A stretch of DNA of 64,000 nt from contig JAJFLB010000054.1 in assembly GCA_021772915.1 (NCBI GenBank), positions 1-64,000 on the forward strand, given 5' to 3'. The translations under genes and the position numbers were made by a program. The first letter of the stretch is position 1. Each line of letters starts with the position of its first letter. This DNA comes from Gammaproteobacteria bacterium (GTDB lineage: Bacteria; Pseudomonadota; Gammaproteobacteria; Xanthomonadales; SZUA-36). Below, one piece after another: positions 7,363-15,650 of this stretch. The notes below the pieces were generated by a model that did no database searches, was not told the DNA's origin, and saw nothing but the letters and a program-made list of their open reading frames with translations.

Positions 7363-7718
7363 GTCCAAACCGCCGAATCATCACGTCGTATAGGACGTTG
7401 AGTGGGTCGCTTCACGGCTTGCTTCGTCTTTTTCTCTGGACTGAGTATGCGCTGCAGCTCCATCACGTAAAGCCTGAGTCTTTCACGTCCCAACTCGGCG
7501 ATACGGAATTCAGTAAGCGTACGCCGGCCCTTCATGACTTTGTTTATTTTGATATAACCTACATCTGCCAACTTGCGGGTCTGTACATGCAGATTGCCGT
7601 CTGACAGACTGGTTGCAGTCTTCATCTCCGTGAAGGAAACGGGTGCTCCCGGTACCAGCGTGGCCAGGATGCCAAGACGGCAGGGGGCGCTGATCATTTC
7701 GTCGAAATTGAAATTCAT
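7359..7718 (-). CDS. Winged-helix transcriptional regulator, first gene of the BMC operon
   Basis: About 119 residues. The N-terminal 85 residues form a small winged helix of the kind often annotated as 'winged helix DNA-binding domain' ([13 protein letters not shown], then [23 protein letters not shown] as the recognition helix region, then the wing [20 protein letters not shown]). It is followed by a dimerisation helix and a basic tail. I use the ATG at 7718; an in-frame TTG lies three codons earlier. As first gene it probably controls its own operon: two near-identical 19-bp sites flank its promoter. A relative, also with a 17-bp palindrome upstream, is at 42536-42850. Confidence 0.85.
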   Translation of the reverse strand: MNFNFDEMISAPCRLGILATLVPGAPVSFTEMKTATSLSDGNLHVQTRKLADVGYIKINKVMKGRRTLTEFRIAELGRERLRLYVMELQRILSPEKKTKQAVKRPTQRPIRRDDSAVWT

Positions 7719-7725
7719 GATTCTC

Positions 7726-7744
7726 AACTTTATTTTACGAAGTA
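7726..7744. promoter_or_regulatory. Operator copy 1, overlapping the BMC operon -10 box
   Basis: AACTTTATTTTACGAAGTA, containing the inverted ACTT...AAGT. It overlaps the putative -10 box and lies just upstream of the regulator's ribosome site, the right place for autorepression. It matches the site at 7810-7828 at 18 of 19 bases. Confidence 0.7.
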
Positions 7745-7770
7745 TCTGACACCGAACAGGCTTGTGTCAA
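7741..7770 (-). promoter_or_regulatory. Sigma-70 promoter of the BMC operon
   Basis: On the minus strand a perfect -35 TTGACA (7765-7770) is followed, after 18 bases, by GATACT (7741-7746). It directs transcription into the regulator gene starting at 7718. The -10 box lies inside operator copy 1. Confidence 0.6.
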
Positions 7771-7809
7771 GTTTTATCGAGTGGTTGAGTGATGCAATCT
7801 ACTCATATT

Positions 7810-7828
7810 AACTTTATATTACGAAGTA
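7810..7828. promoter_or_regulatory. Operator copy 2, upstream of the BMC promoter
   Basis: AACTTTATATTACGAAGTA, differing from copy 1 at one base and in the same orientation. The two sites are 84 bp apart start to start, eight turns of B-DNA at 10.5 bp per turn, so dimers at both would face the same side of the helix, compatible with a repression loop. Confidence 0.65.
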
Positions 7829-8125
7829 GAGGGTTTGAATAACGCCTCTATCAAGATCAACCGGTGTGCTGGTTAGTCAGTAATACCACCAGGGGCGGCC
7901 CTCAAGTAACAATCAGCCTGTAAAATCAGGGATGGAACACGGTCACCACGGCTTCGGTGCATCTCCGGCGATTTCGGGGGCTGTTGATTTCTGGCAATAT
8001 GGTGGCTGATTGGCTGACGCCCAACTTCGACAGGCAAGAGCGCAGAACTGGTTTGTTGTCGAATGGTAAAGACCCGGTACCGCAATGGGAGCTTCTTTGG
8101 AACGGACCAATAATGGAAACCACCT
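7829..8125. other. Intergenic, no gene seen
   Basis: The divergent space between the BMC operon and the VOC-fold gene. Open frames here overlap each other on both strands and look non-coding. No further copy of the operator and no hairpin of note was found. Confidence 0.4.
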
Positions 8126-8527
8126 ATGATCAAGCGCATACATCACATTAACTTCATTGTTAAGGACCTCAGCAAGGCCGTGCAGAACTACGGCGCGCTG
8201 TTTGGCGACCCGGTCCATGGGATCGAGACACTGGCTTCGAGAGGCATTCAGCTGGCCCGCTACAAAGTAGGCGAAACCTGGTTGATTCTGATACAGCCGG
8301 TCGCTGACGGGGTACCGGCACGGTATCTGGAGAAACACGGTGAGGGTTTTTTTCTGATTTCCTGCCAGGTTGACAATGTGGCAGAGTCAGCCGCAGTGGC
8401 CGAGGCACAAGGTGTTCGCGCCATGCATGAGCAAGCACGACAAGGACTGGAGGATTGGCAGGTAATGGATCTGAATGCGGATGACCTGTTTGGTGCAAAC
8501 TTTCAACTGCTTGAGTCAGCCAGCTGA
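8126..8527 (+). CDS. VOC-fold (glyoxalase/methylmalonyl-CoA epimerase-like) protein
   Basis: 133 residues with two beta-alpha-beta-beta-beta units of the vicinal oxygen chelate fold. It begins RIHHINFIVKDLSKAVQNY, close to epimerase starts such as HVGIAV.D. Where methylmalonyl-CoA epimerases have GEGLHHIAF this protein has GEGFFLISC, and where they end in a ligand Glu (..ELVE) it has NFQLLE. Two of the expected metal ligands therefore look replaced, and it may be a binding protein or use other ligands. It stands between the BMC operon and the GntR gene with no operon partner; its role is unknown. Confidence 0.75.
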   Translation: MIKRIHHINFIVKDLSKAVQNYGALFGDPVHGIETLASRGIQLARYKVGETWLILIQPVADGVPARYLEKHGEGFFLISCQVDNVAESAAVAEAQGVRAMHEQARQGLEDWQVMDLNADDLFGANFQLLESAS

Positions 8528-8612
8528 CTTATGCATGATTTAGAACAAGCACTTCCATGAGGGCAGCACTCACATATCCACCATCGCAGTTATCCGGCGG
8601 GAGATCGGTCCC

Positions 8613-9425
8613 TTATGAGTCGATATCCAACTCGAGGTCTATGCGGTACTCAAACCGCTGGGGATGATACAGCACGCGAAGATAATCCACCGGGTAGCCC
8701 TCCGAGTGACGGTTTTCAAACGCCAGACGGGTAAGACTGAGTAGCGCCGATCCACGCTCAACACCCAGGGCCCCCGCAGCCTCGGCATTTGCTGAACAGG
8801 CGGTCAATGACTGTTTGATAAACGCTACTTTCAGTCCCTTGCTGCGGAAATAGGACATCCGTGGTGTGTGTTCGAACACACGAATGTCTTCAGGCAGCTC
8901 AACGGACCTTGTCCAGCTGCTGTAGTAGCCGAACCGGAGTTGATCGTACTGTCTGACCCTCCGCAGTTGCAAAATCCTCTGGTCTTCATCCAGTCCAAGC
9001 AATCGCTGGACCTTGCGTGGTGCCCGTTTCATCCGACACTGCAAGACCCTAGCAGTGGAGTTTTGCCCAATTGATTCAATCTCCTGTAACAACCCCACCA
9101 TGGGTGCATACATGGGCTCAGATAAGGCCTCATGCGTAACATGGGTACCACGCCCCCGGTGCCGCTCAACCAGCCCCTCCCGGGCCAACTCATCCAGCGC
9201 GCGTTTGCTGGTGATTCTGGAAACCCCAAAATCTGCGGACAACTGGCCTTCGGTCGGGAGTTGAGATCCATCGGCGAAACTGCCGTCAATAATACCGCTT
9301 TTGAGAAGACTGTATAGCTGAAAATACAACGGCGTTGGCAGGTCCTTGGATAGTGCCCTGGACTGTTTTTGACTGAAAATTGAGTGTGCTTCGATCACTT
9401 TTTGCATATTTACACGGTCAGACAT
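8613..9425 (-). CDS. GntR-family regulator (HutC/FarR type with UTRA domain)
   Basis: 270 residues. A GntR winged helix lies at about residues 28-97 (PLYFQLYSLLKSGIIDGSF, GSQLPTEGQLSADFGVSRITSKRALDELAREG), followed by a UTRA effector domain (about 115-265). This is the HutC/FarR group, whose UTRA pocket binds a small metabolite and releases the repressor from DNA. It is divergent from the CoA-transferase operon and shares its 98-bp promoter region, which holds two strong palindromes. The start at 9425 is kept; an ATG at 9407 is an alternative, and neither has a good ribosome site. It probably controls the catabolic operon and itself. Confidence 0.88.
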   Translation of the reverse strand: MSDRVNMQKVIEAHSIFSQKQSRALSKDLPTPLYFQLYSLLKSGIIDGSFADGSQLPTEGQLSADFGVSRITSKRALDELAREGLVERHRGRGTHVTHEALSEPMYAPMVGLLQEIESIGQNSTARVLQCRMKRAPRKVQRLLGLDEDQRILQLRRVRQYDQLRFGYYSSWTRSVELPEDIRVFEHTPRMSYFRSKGLKVAFIKQSLTACSANAEAAGALGVERGSALLSLTRLAFENRHSEGYPVDYLRVLYHPQRFEYRIDLELDIDS

Positions 9426-9447
9426 TGCAATTAAGTGCTAATTGCAA
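9425..9447. promoter_or_regulatory. Palindrome touching the GntR-type gene start
   Basis: TTGCAATTA / TAATTGCAA, perfect 9-bp arms around AGTGC. It covers the start codon side of the GntR-type gene, so binding here would block that gene's own expression. Confidence 0.65.
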
Positions 9448-9450
9448 TTA

Positions 9451-9472
9451 AATGTTACATTAATATAACATT
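9451..9472. promoter_or_regulatory. GntR-type operator in the divergent promoter region
   Basis: A 22-bp palindrome, 20 of 22 positions symmetric, with arms AATGTTA / TAACATT around a central ATTAAT. It lies between the divergent GntR and CoA-transferase genes. The TGT...ACA outline fits HutC/FarR-type sites. Its neighbour at 9425-9447 is only three bases away. Confidence 0.7.
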
Positions 9473-9522
9473 AAATCTTATTCTTCATATGTTCAAATCC
9501 AAACAAGTGAATTGGCAGTAAT

Positions 9523-10722
9523 ATGAGCAAGGCACTGGCCGGTATCCGGATTCTTGACCTGACCCACATGTTGTCCGGCCCATATGGCGCGATGATACTC
9601 GCGGACCTGGGCGCGGAATTAATCAAGGTCGAACCCCTGCAAGGCGAAGGCACACGCAAGTTAATGGCCAATGACCCCGGCAAATCCCTGGACGGGATGG
9701 GGGCTTATTACATCACTTTGAACCGCAACAAAAAGAGTGTCGCCCTGGATCTGAAGTCCGAAGAAGGGTTGGCGATTTTTTATGACCTCGTACGCGAATC
9801 TGATGTTGTTATCAGCAATTTTAGCGCCAGTGTACCCGCCCGCCTGAAGATTGACTATGAGAGTCTCAAGGAGGTCAACCCCGCCATTATTACCTGTACC
9901 GTCACCGGTTATGGCTCCAAGGGTCCCAGTGCTGATCGACCGGCATTTGACCAGGTCGCACAAGCTACCGGCGGTGGTATGTCCATTACCGGTCATGATG
10001 CTCGGCACCCGGTCCGCGCCGGCATCCCGATTGGGGACCTGGGTGGTGGAATGTTTGCGGTCATGGGTATCCAGGCTGCCCTGTTGGAAAGGCAGCGCAG
10101 CGGCCAGGGTCAGCACGTCGACATCTCCATGCTCGATTGCCAGATTTCCATGCTGAATTACATGGCAACGATGTACTTCCTTTCCGGCAATGATCCCCAA
10201 CCGATCGGCAACGCACATTTTTTTCACGTGCCGTATAACACTTACAAGACGACGACGGGCTATATCGTGATCGCAGTTATCACCGACAATTTCTGGGTCA
10301 ACCTCAAGCGGGTCGTGCAGGTTAAGGCATTTGAAAATAGCCATTACGATAGTCAACCGGGACGCTGGGAAAGCCGTGTCCTGATCAATGCAAAACTGAA
10401 CGAGGTGCTCGGTGAAAACAGTACGGAATACTGGCTGGAAAAACTAAAGGAACAGAAAATCCCGTGTGCACCAGTCAATCGCCTTAGTGAAGCGTTATCC
10501 GATGAACAGGTACTGCACCGCAATATGGTGGTTGAACTAAAACATCCCGATGGCAAGTCCACACGGGGACCAGGAAATCCGGTCAAGCTGTCACGCAATA
10601 ACGAAGAATCATTCAGCCCGGCGCCCAAACTTGGGCAGCACACGGACTCCGTACTGGCGCAATTACTTGAGTATGACCCGGAGCAAATATCCGCGCTCAA
10701 ACAGCAGGGGGTCATTGGCTGA
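9523..10722 (+). CDS. Class III CoA-transferase (CaiB/BaiF family)
   Basis: 399 residues, the usual length for the family. These interlocked dimers move CoA between carboxylic acids through an aspartyl thioester. It shows the family start GIRILDLTHMLSGPYGAMILADLGAELIK, the substrate loop VAQATGGGMSITG and the catalytic Asp in PIGDLGGGMFAVMG (about residue 172). It ends next to the following gene with a TGATG overlap. As first gene of a GntR-controlled catabolic operon it probably activates an imported or hydrolysed acid as its CoA ester for the HMG-CoA-lyase-type enzyme behind it. The substrate is not identifiable from sequence. Confidence 0.9.
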   Translation: MSKALAGIRILDLTHMLSGPYGAMILADLGAELIKVEPLQGEGTRKLMANDPGKSLDGMGAYYITLNRNKKSVALDLKSEEGLAIFYDLVRESDVVISNFSASVPARLKIDYESLKEVNPAIITCTVTGYGSKGPSADRPAFDQVAQATGGGMSITGHDARHPVRAGIPIGDLGGGMFAVMGIQAALLERQRSGQGQHVDISMLDCQISMLNYMATMYFLSGNDPQPIGNAHFFHVPYNTYKTTTGYIVIAVITDNFWVNLKRVVQVKAFENSHYDSQPGRWESRVLINAKLNEVLGENSTEYWLEKLKEQKIPCAPVNRLSEALSDEQVLHRNMVVELKHPDGKSTRGPGNPVKLSRNNEESFSPAPKLGQHTDSVLAQLLEYDPEQISALKQQGVIG

Positions 10723-11663
10723 TGGTCGAAAAAGTCACCATCAATGACGTGGGCCCTCGCGACGGCTTGCAAAACCAACCGGTAAGCTTATCGGTCGAAC
10801 AGCGTGTGGAGCTCATTGGCGCGTTGCTTGGAGCAGGTGTAGGCCATATCGAGGTCGGTAGTTTTGTGTCACCCAAAGCCGTACCGGCGATGGCTGGGAC
10901 CGATCATGTGCTGGCAGCACTGAATAACGGGCAGGAAAATGGCCAGGACGGTTTTTCGGTGCTGGTCCCCAACATGAAGGGCTACGAATTGGCCAGGGAT
11001 GCCGGGGCAAAATGTGTGGTCATGGTGCTGTATGGCACCGACGGCATGGCACAGGCCAATGTCAACATGAGCCGTTCTGACGCGGAGCGGGTCATGGAGC
11101 AAATATTGCGACAGGCTTCAGCCGATGGTGTACGTGTTCTGGGAACGATTTCCGTGTGCTGGGAGTGCCCATTCGACGGACCGGTTGATGCCGGTGTCAT
11201 TGCCGGCATTACCCACAGACTCCTGGATCTCGGTGCCGACCAGGTGACGCTGGCCGACACCATTGGAGCTGCCAGTCCGCAGCGCGTTCGTGATTTAACG
11301 TCTATGCTCGTAAATAAGCATGGGGCAAAACGCCTGGCCTGTCACTTTCATGACACCCGTGCGCTCGGGCTGGCCAATGTGTTTGCTGCGCTGGAGTCCG
11401 GTATCCGGTTTTTTGACGCCTCCATTGGTGGTCTTGGTGGTTGCCCGTTTGCACCGGGCGCATCCGGAAATGTCGCAACCGAGGATGTCGTCATGATGCT
11501 GGAGCAAATGGATTACGACACGGGTATTGATCTGCCGGAGCTGATGAATGCGTCACGACTGGCGGGGCGCCTGACCAATAATGCACCAGGTGGACGTGCA
11601 AAGATCTGGCTGGAGCGACATTTCAACAAAAACAGTGATGCGGGTAAACAAATACACACATGA
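10722..11663 (+). CDS. HMG-CoA lyase family enzyme (MvaB-like)
   Basis: 313 residues of the DRE-TIM metallolyase family. It has the HMG-CoA lyase landmarks: DVGPRDGLQNQ near the start, HFHDTRALGLAN for metal binding and the GLGGCPFAPGASGNVATED loop with the catalytic Cys. The reaction is retro-aldol cleavage of a 3-hydroxy-3-methylacyl-CoA to acetyl-CoA and an oxo product. With a CoA-transferase just upstream, the likely pathway is activation followed by cleavage of a branched hydroxy-acid; whether it is HMG itself is open. Translationally coupled to the CoA-transferase. Confidence 0.88.
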   Translation: MVEKVTINDVGPRDGLQNQPVSLSVEQRVELIGALLGAGVGHIEVGSFVSPKAVPAMAGTDHVLAALNNGQENGQDGFSVLVPNMKGYELARDAGAKCVVMVLYGTDGMAQANVNMSRSDAERVMEQILRQASADGVRVLGTISVCWECPFDGPVDAGVIAGITHRLLDLGADQVTLADTIGAASPQRVRDLTSMLVNKHGAKRLACHFHDTRALGLANVFAALESGIRFFDASIGGLGGCPFAPGASGNVATEDVVMMLEQMDYDTGIDLPELMNASRLAGRLTNNAPGGRAKIWLERHFNKNSDAGKQIHT

Positions 11664-11697
11664 ATCCCTGTCCGACTAATAGAAACTGGAGAGACCG

Positions 11698-13764
11698 ATG
11701 AGTTTTCGCCTGGGTGTAGATGTGGGCGGTACTTTCACCGACCTGCTGCTGATCAATGAAGACAGCGGTGAAACCTATACGGCAAAGGTGCCGTCAACGC
11801 CTGAAGATTCGTCCATCGGCGTATTAAATGGTGTCGCACGAATCTGTCAGGAGTCGGGCACGGACCCCAACTCAATCCACCGCGTCATGCACGGTACAAC
11901 GGTCGCCACCAACTCTGTCCTAACCGGCAAGGGTGCCAGGGTAGGTCTGCTGACCACGCGGGGTTTCAAGCAGGTGCTGCAGGTCGCACGTTCGTTTTGC
12001 CCGGGCGGCCTCGGCGGTTGGGTGAGTTATGTCAAAAAACCCCTGCTTGCCCCCCTGGAGCTGACCATAGAAGCTGACGAACGAATGGCAGCCGACGGCA
12101 GTGTGGTAAAGGCTCTCGACGAGGAAAACCTGCGCCTCGAATTGCAACAATTGAAAGACAAAGACCAGGTTGAGGCCTTAACCATATGTTTCATTAATGC
12201 CTATCTCAATGGTGCCCACGAAACCAGGGCCCGGGAGATCGCCGGTGAGGTTTTTGGTGACCTGCCTGTATCGATTTCCTCTGAAGTGGTCCCTGAAATG
12301 CAGGAATATGAGCGAACTGAGACCACCGTCGTCAACTCCTATGTTGCACCCGAAGTCGCAACCTATATTGGCAACCTGCAATCTTCACTTGAAGAGCAGA
12401 TGGGGGACGGCCTGCAATTATCCATTTTGCGCTCTGACGGAGGTCTCGCCTCATCACGCGCTGCGGCACAATCACCCGTTAACATGTTGATGTCCGGACC
12501 TGCCGGCGGCGTGGCCGGAGCCACCTGGTTTACCGGCCGTACCGGGTACCAGGATGTATTGACTTTTGACATGGGTGGTACCTCAACCGATGTCGCCCTG
12601 ATCCAGAAATCGAAGGCCCGGATTCGTCGCGAGACGCGAATCGGTGACGTTACAGTGCGCGCGCCGTCGGTGGATGTCCGCACCGTGGGTGCCGGCGGTG
12701 GTTCAATTGCATTTGTACCCGAATTGACCAAGGCCTTGCGGGTCGGGCCACAATCAGCGGGCGCCGTCCCGGGTCCGGCAGCGTATATGAAAGGTGGGAC
12801 GGAGCCCACGGTCTGTGACGCCAATGTGGTGCTGGGTTACCTGCCGTCTGACGTTCAGTTGGGCGGTGATATGGCAATTGATAAATCGGCTGCGGAAACC
12901 GCGGTTCAAAAAATTGCCGACGCGATTGGTATTGACCTGATGGAGGCCGCTGAAGGGATTATCAAAGTCGTCAACGAATCCATGTTTGGCGCGCTACGGC
13001 TGGTTTCGATCGAGCAGGGTTTTGATCCACGTGATTTTGCACTCGTCGCCTTTGGTGGCGCGGGACCCTTGCATGGAAATGCAATGGGCGAGCTGACTCA
13101 ATCCTGGCCGGTCATCATACCGCCCGGCCCCGGTGTGTTGTGTGCTTATGGAGAGGCAACAACCCGGGTGCAGGATGAGGCATCCCGCACCTACGTTAAA
13201 CGCGCGGATCAGCTGGAAGTGGATGAACTATTGCGTGACCTTGATGAGTTACGCGCCCGTGCCTCTGTGTCGCTCGATGCAGACGGTATTCCTGCACAGC
13301 AGCAGGAGGTGCACTACCAGGCCGATATTCGCTATGTAGGCCAGGCGTTCCAGATCAGTATGGAGTTCTCGGCTGACGACATCAGGACCAAGGGACTGGC
13401 TTTGCTGACCGAACGATTTGATACAGAGCACGAACAACTATTTACCTTTGCGCTGGGCAAAGACCACGAACTGGTGATGATCCGTGCCGTGGTTCGGGCC
13501 AGCTCCGCAAATATTGAAGAAATTGCGGTGGGGCGCGAGGGCGCTGACCTCGAGGACTGCAAGATTCATGCAACCCGCTTCTATCACAAGGGTGAGTGGC
13601 ACGATGCAACTATCTATGACCGCACGCCTTTGCATTCGGGGCTGGAGATACCGGGTCCGGCGATTGTCAGTGAAATGGACTCTACCACCGTCATTTTGCC
13701 GGGTTATATGGCCCGGGTGGATGCTGTCGGCAACCTGCTGATCAACCCAAAAGGAGCAGACTGA
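11698..13764 (+). CDS. HyuA-type hydantoinase/oxoprolinase/carboxylase subunit A
   Basis: 688 residues. An actin-like ATPase fold is seen in LGVDVGGTFTDLLLI, HGTTVATNSVLTGKGARVGLL, FDMGGTSTDVAL and GAGGGSIAFV, all typical of hydantoinase A. The family covers ATP-dependent hydantoinases, 5-oxoprolinase and the acetone/acetophenone carboxylases, and sequence alone does not separate these here. It is followed with a four-base overlap by HyuB, its usual partner. An isochorismatase-fold hydrolase after HyuB suggests opening of a cyclic imide or hydantoin and removal of the carbamoyl group, as in N-methylhydantoin/N-carbamoylsarcosine breakdown, but a carboxylase role stays possible. Good GGAGAG site before the ATG. 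Confidence 0.88.
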   Translation: MSFRLGVDVGGTFTDLLLINEDSGETYTAKVPSTPEDSSIGVLNGVARICQESGTDPNSIHRVMHGTTVATNSVLTGKGARVGLLTTRGFKQVLQVARSFCPGGLGGWVSYVKKPLLAPLELTIEADERMAADGSVVKALDEENLRLELQQLKDKDQVEALTICFINAYLNGAHETRAREIAGEVFGDLPVSISSEVVPEMQEYERTETTVVNSYVAPEVATYIGNLQSSLEEQMGDGLQLSILRSDGGLASSRAAAQSPVNMLMSGPAGGVAGATWFTGRTGYQDVLTFDMGGTSTDVALIQKSKARIRRETRIGDVTVRAPSVDVRTVGAGGGSIAFVPELTKALRVGPQSAGAVPGPAAYMKGGTEPTVCDANVVLGYLPSDVQLGGDMAIDKSAAETAVQKIADAIGIDLMEAAEGIIKVVNESMFGALRLVSIEQGFDPRDFALVAFGGAGPLHGNAMGELTQSWPVIIPPGPGVLCAYGEATTRVQDEASRTYVKRADQLEVDELLRDLDELRARASVSLDADGIPAQQQEVHYQADIRYVGQAFQISMEFSADDIRTKGLALLTERFDTEHEQLFTFALGKDHELVMIRAVVRASSANIEEIAVGREGADLEDCKIHATRFYHKGEWHDATIYDRTPLHSGLEIPGPAIVSEMDSTTVILPGYMARVDAVGNLLINPKGAD

Positions 13765-15650
13765 TGCCAGCCAGAATAATCGAGACCAACTCAACGCCTT
13801 TCCAACGTATTGAGGTCGATACGGTAAACGTTGACATCATCGAAAACGCCCTCCGCAATGCCCGCGAGGAAATGGACGCCGTACTGTTCCGCACGGCCAT
13901 GAGTCCGGGAATCCGGGAGCAGGGTGATTGCTTTCCCATGATTGCCAATCGCGACGGCAAGATGGTCGTGGGTCAGTTCGGGTCGTTCATTTACGGCTTC
14001 ATGGAGGCCTATGAAGGTGAGCTGGAAGAAGGCGATGTCATCCTGACCAACGATCCATACATGTGTAATGCAGCAGTTTCCCACCTGCCCGACTGGATCG
14101 TGCTCGTGCCTATTTTCAAGGATGGCAGGCACATGGCCTGGTCAGCAATGTTCGGGCACATGTCTGATAACGGTGGCATGGTACCAGGGTCGATCCCCAT
14201 TGAGGCTGAAACCATATTCCAGGAAGGGATCCGCATACCGCCTACAAAGCTGTACAAAAAAGGTGAACTGCAATCTGATTTGCTGGAGTTGATTCTGCAC
14301 AATGTGCGCACCTCGAACTGGAACCGATTTGATCTGAACGCACTGGTGGCCGCGTGTAACACTGCGGCAAGACGGTGTGTGGAAATGGCTGAGCGCTTTG
14401 GTGACGATATTTTCTATTCCACCATGGAAATCATGCTGGAACGAAACTACATGGCAATGAAGGCAATCATCGAGATGATCGTGCCGGAAGACCCGCGCGT
14501 GTTTGAAGATTACGTCTGCGACGATGGTGTCGGTAGGGGCCCCTACAAGATCCGCTGCAAACTCTGGCGGGAAGGATCGACCGCGATCTTCGACTTTGAG
14601 GGTACGGACCCGCAAGCGGCAAGCTCCATCAACTTTTACCTGAACGAAGACATGTTCAAAATGTTTTTCGGCTCATTCACCATCAACCTGATAGACCCGC
14701 AAATCCTGTTCAATGACGGTTTTTACGACCTGGTTGATGTGCGCATCCCACAGGGCACATTGCTCAAACCCAACTTCCCCGCGGCCCTGTCGGGCCGCAC
14801 CCATGTGTTGGGGAGAATTTTCGATGTGATGGGTGGTCTGCTTGGACAGAGCGCACCGGATGCAATGAACGCCGCCGGGTTTTCTGATTCACCTCACCTG
14901 TTTTTTTCTGGCTACGACCAACAGGGCGAATGGTTCCAGTTGTTTCAAATTGGCTTTGGCGGTATTCCAGGCCGGCCGGTTGGTGACGGGCCGGACGGTC
15001 ATTCCCTGTGGCCGGGCTTTACCAATGTCCCGAATGAGTTCATAGAAGCCTATTTCCCACTGCGGATTGAGAAATACGAAACCATCCCGGATTCAGGCGG
15101 GGCCGGACTCCACCGGGGCGGCAATGGCCTGACCGTGGCTTACCGTTTCCTGGTGGACGGTACAATCGCCATCCACGACGAGCGCTGGTTGACCTACCCA
15201 TGGGGTGTACGAGGCGGGCAGCCTGGTATGCGCTCAAGTAAACAACTGGTCAGGGTGGACGGTACCGAAACCTGGCTGGGAGCAAAATCCGACGGAATCC
15301 AGGTGAAGAAGGGAGATTTGCTGTACTTCAATACCTGGGGAGGTGGCGGCTGGGGTGATCCCTACGATCGAGATGCAGAACTCGTGCGCGCCGATGTTGC
15401 AGCCGGTCTGGTAAGTGCGCAGGGCGCGAAGCGCTATGGCGTCGTGATTGCCGACGATGGCTCTGTTGATGGGGCCGCGACCGACGCCTTGCGTGCCGAC
15501 CTGATCCAGGCACGAATGAATGAAACAGATGGTGAGGAACCTGCATTGTTTGATTTTGGTGGAGATATTGAAGATATCCTGGCCCGTTGCAAAGCAGAAA
15601 CCCACCTTGATCCGCCCCGCTCACCCACCTTTGCTGACCGCGCACTTTGA
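13764..15650 (+). CDS. HyuB-type hydantoinase/oxoprolinase/carboxylase subunit B
   Basis: 628 residues, partner of the HyuA upstream. Landmarks are the N-terminal NVDIIENALRNAREEMDAVLFRTAMSP, GDVILTNDPYMCNAAVSHLPDW with candidate metal or substrate ligands, GGAGLHRGGNG, and the C-terminal WGGGGWGDP. The family's usual 'NDPY.GGTHLPD' is NDPYMCNAAVSHLPD here, a small departure near the active site. It starts four bases before the HyuA stop and ends with TGATG into the next gene, so subunit stoichiometry is coupled. Substrate unknown. Confidence 0.88.
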   Translation: MPARIIETNSTPFQRIEVDTVNVDIIENALRNAREEMDAVLFRTAMSPGIREQGDCFPMIANRDGKMVVGQFGSFIYGFMEAYEGELEEGDVILTNDPYMCNAAVSHLPDWIVLVPIFKDGRHMAWSAMFGHMSDNGGMVPGSIPIEAETIFQEGIRIPPTKLYKKGELQSDLLELILHNVRTSNWNRFDLNALVAACNTAARRCVEMAERFGDDIFYSTMEIMLERNYMAMKAIIEMIVPEDPRVFEDYVCDDGVGRGPYKIRCKLWREGSTAIFDFEGTDPQAASSINFYLNEDMFKMFFGSFTINLIDPQILFNDGFYDLVDVRIPQGTLLKPNFPAALSGRTHVLGRIFDVMGGLLGQSAPDAMNAAGFSDSPHLFFSGYDQQGEWFQLFQIGFGGIPGRPVGDGPDGHSLWPGFTNVPNEFIEAYFPLRIEKYETIPDSGGAGLHRGGNGLTVAYRFLVDGTIAIHDERWLTYPWGVRGGQPGMRSSKQLVRVDGTETWLGAKSDGIQVKKGDLLYFNTWGGGGWGDPYDRDAELVRADVAAGLVSAQGAKRYGVVIADDGSVDGAATDALRADLIQARMNETDGEEPALFDFGGDIEDILARCKAETHLDPPRSPTFADRAL

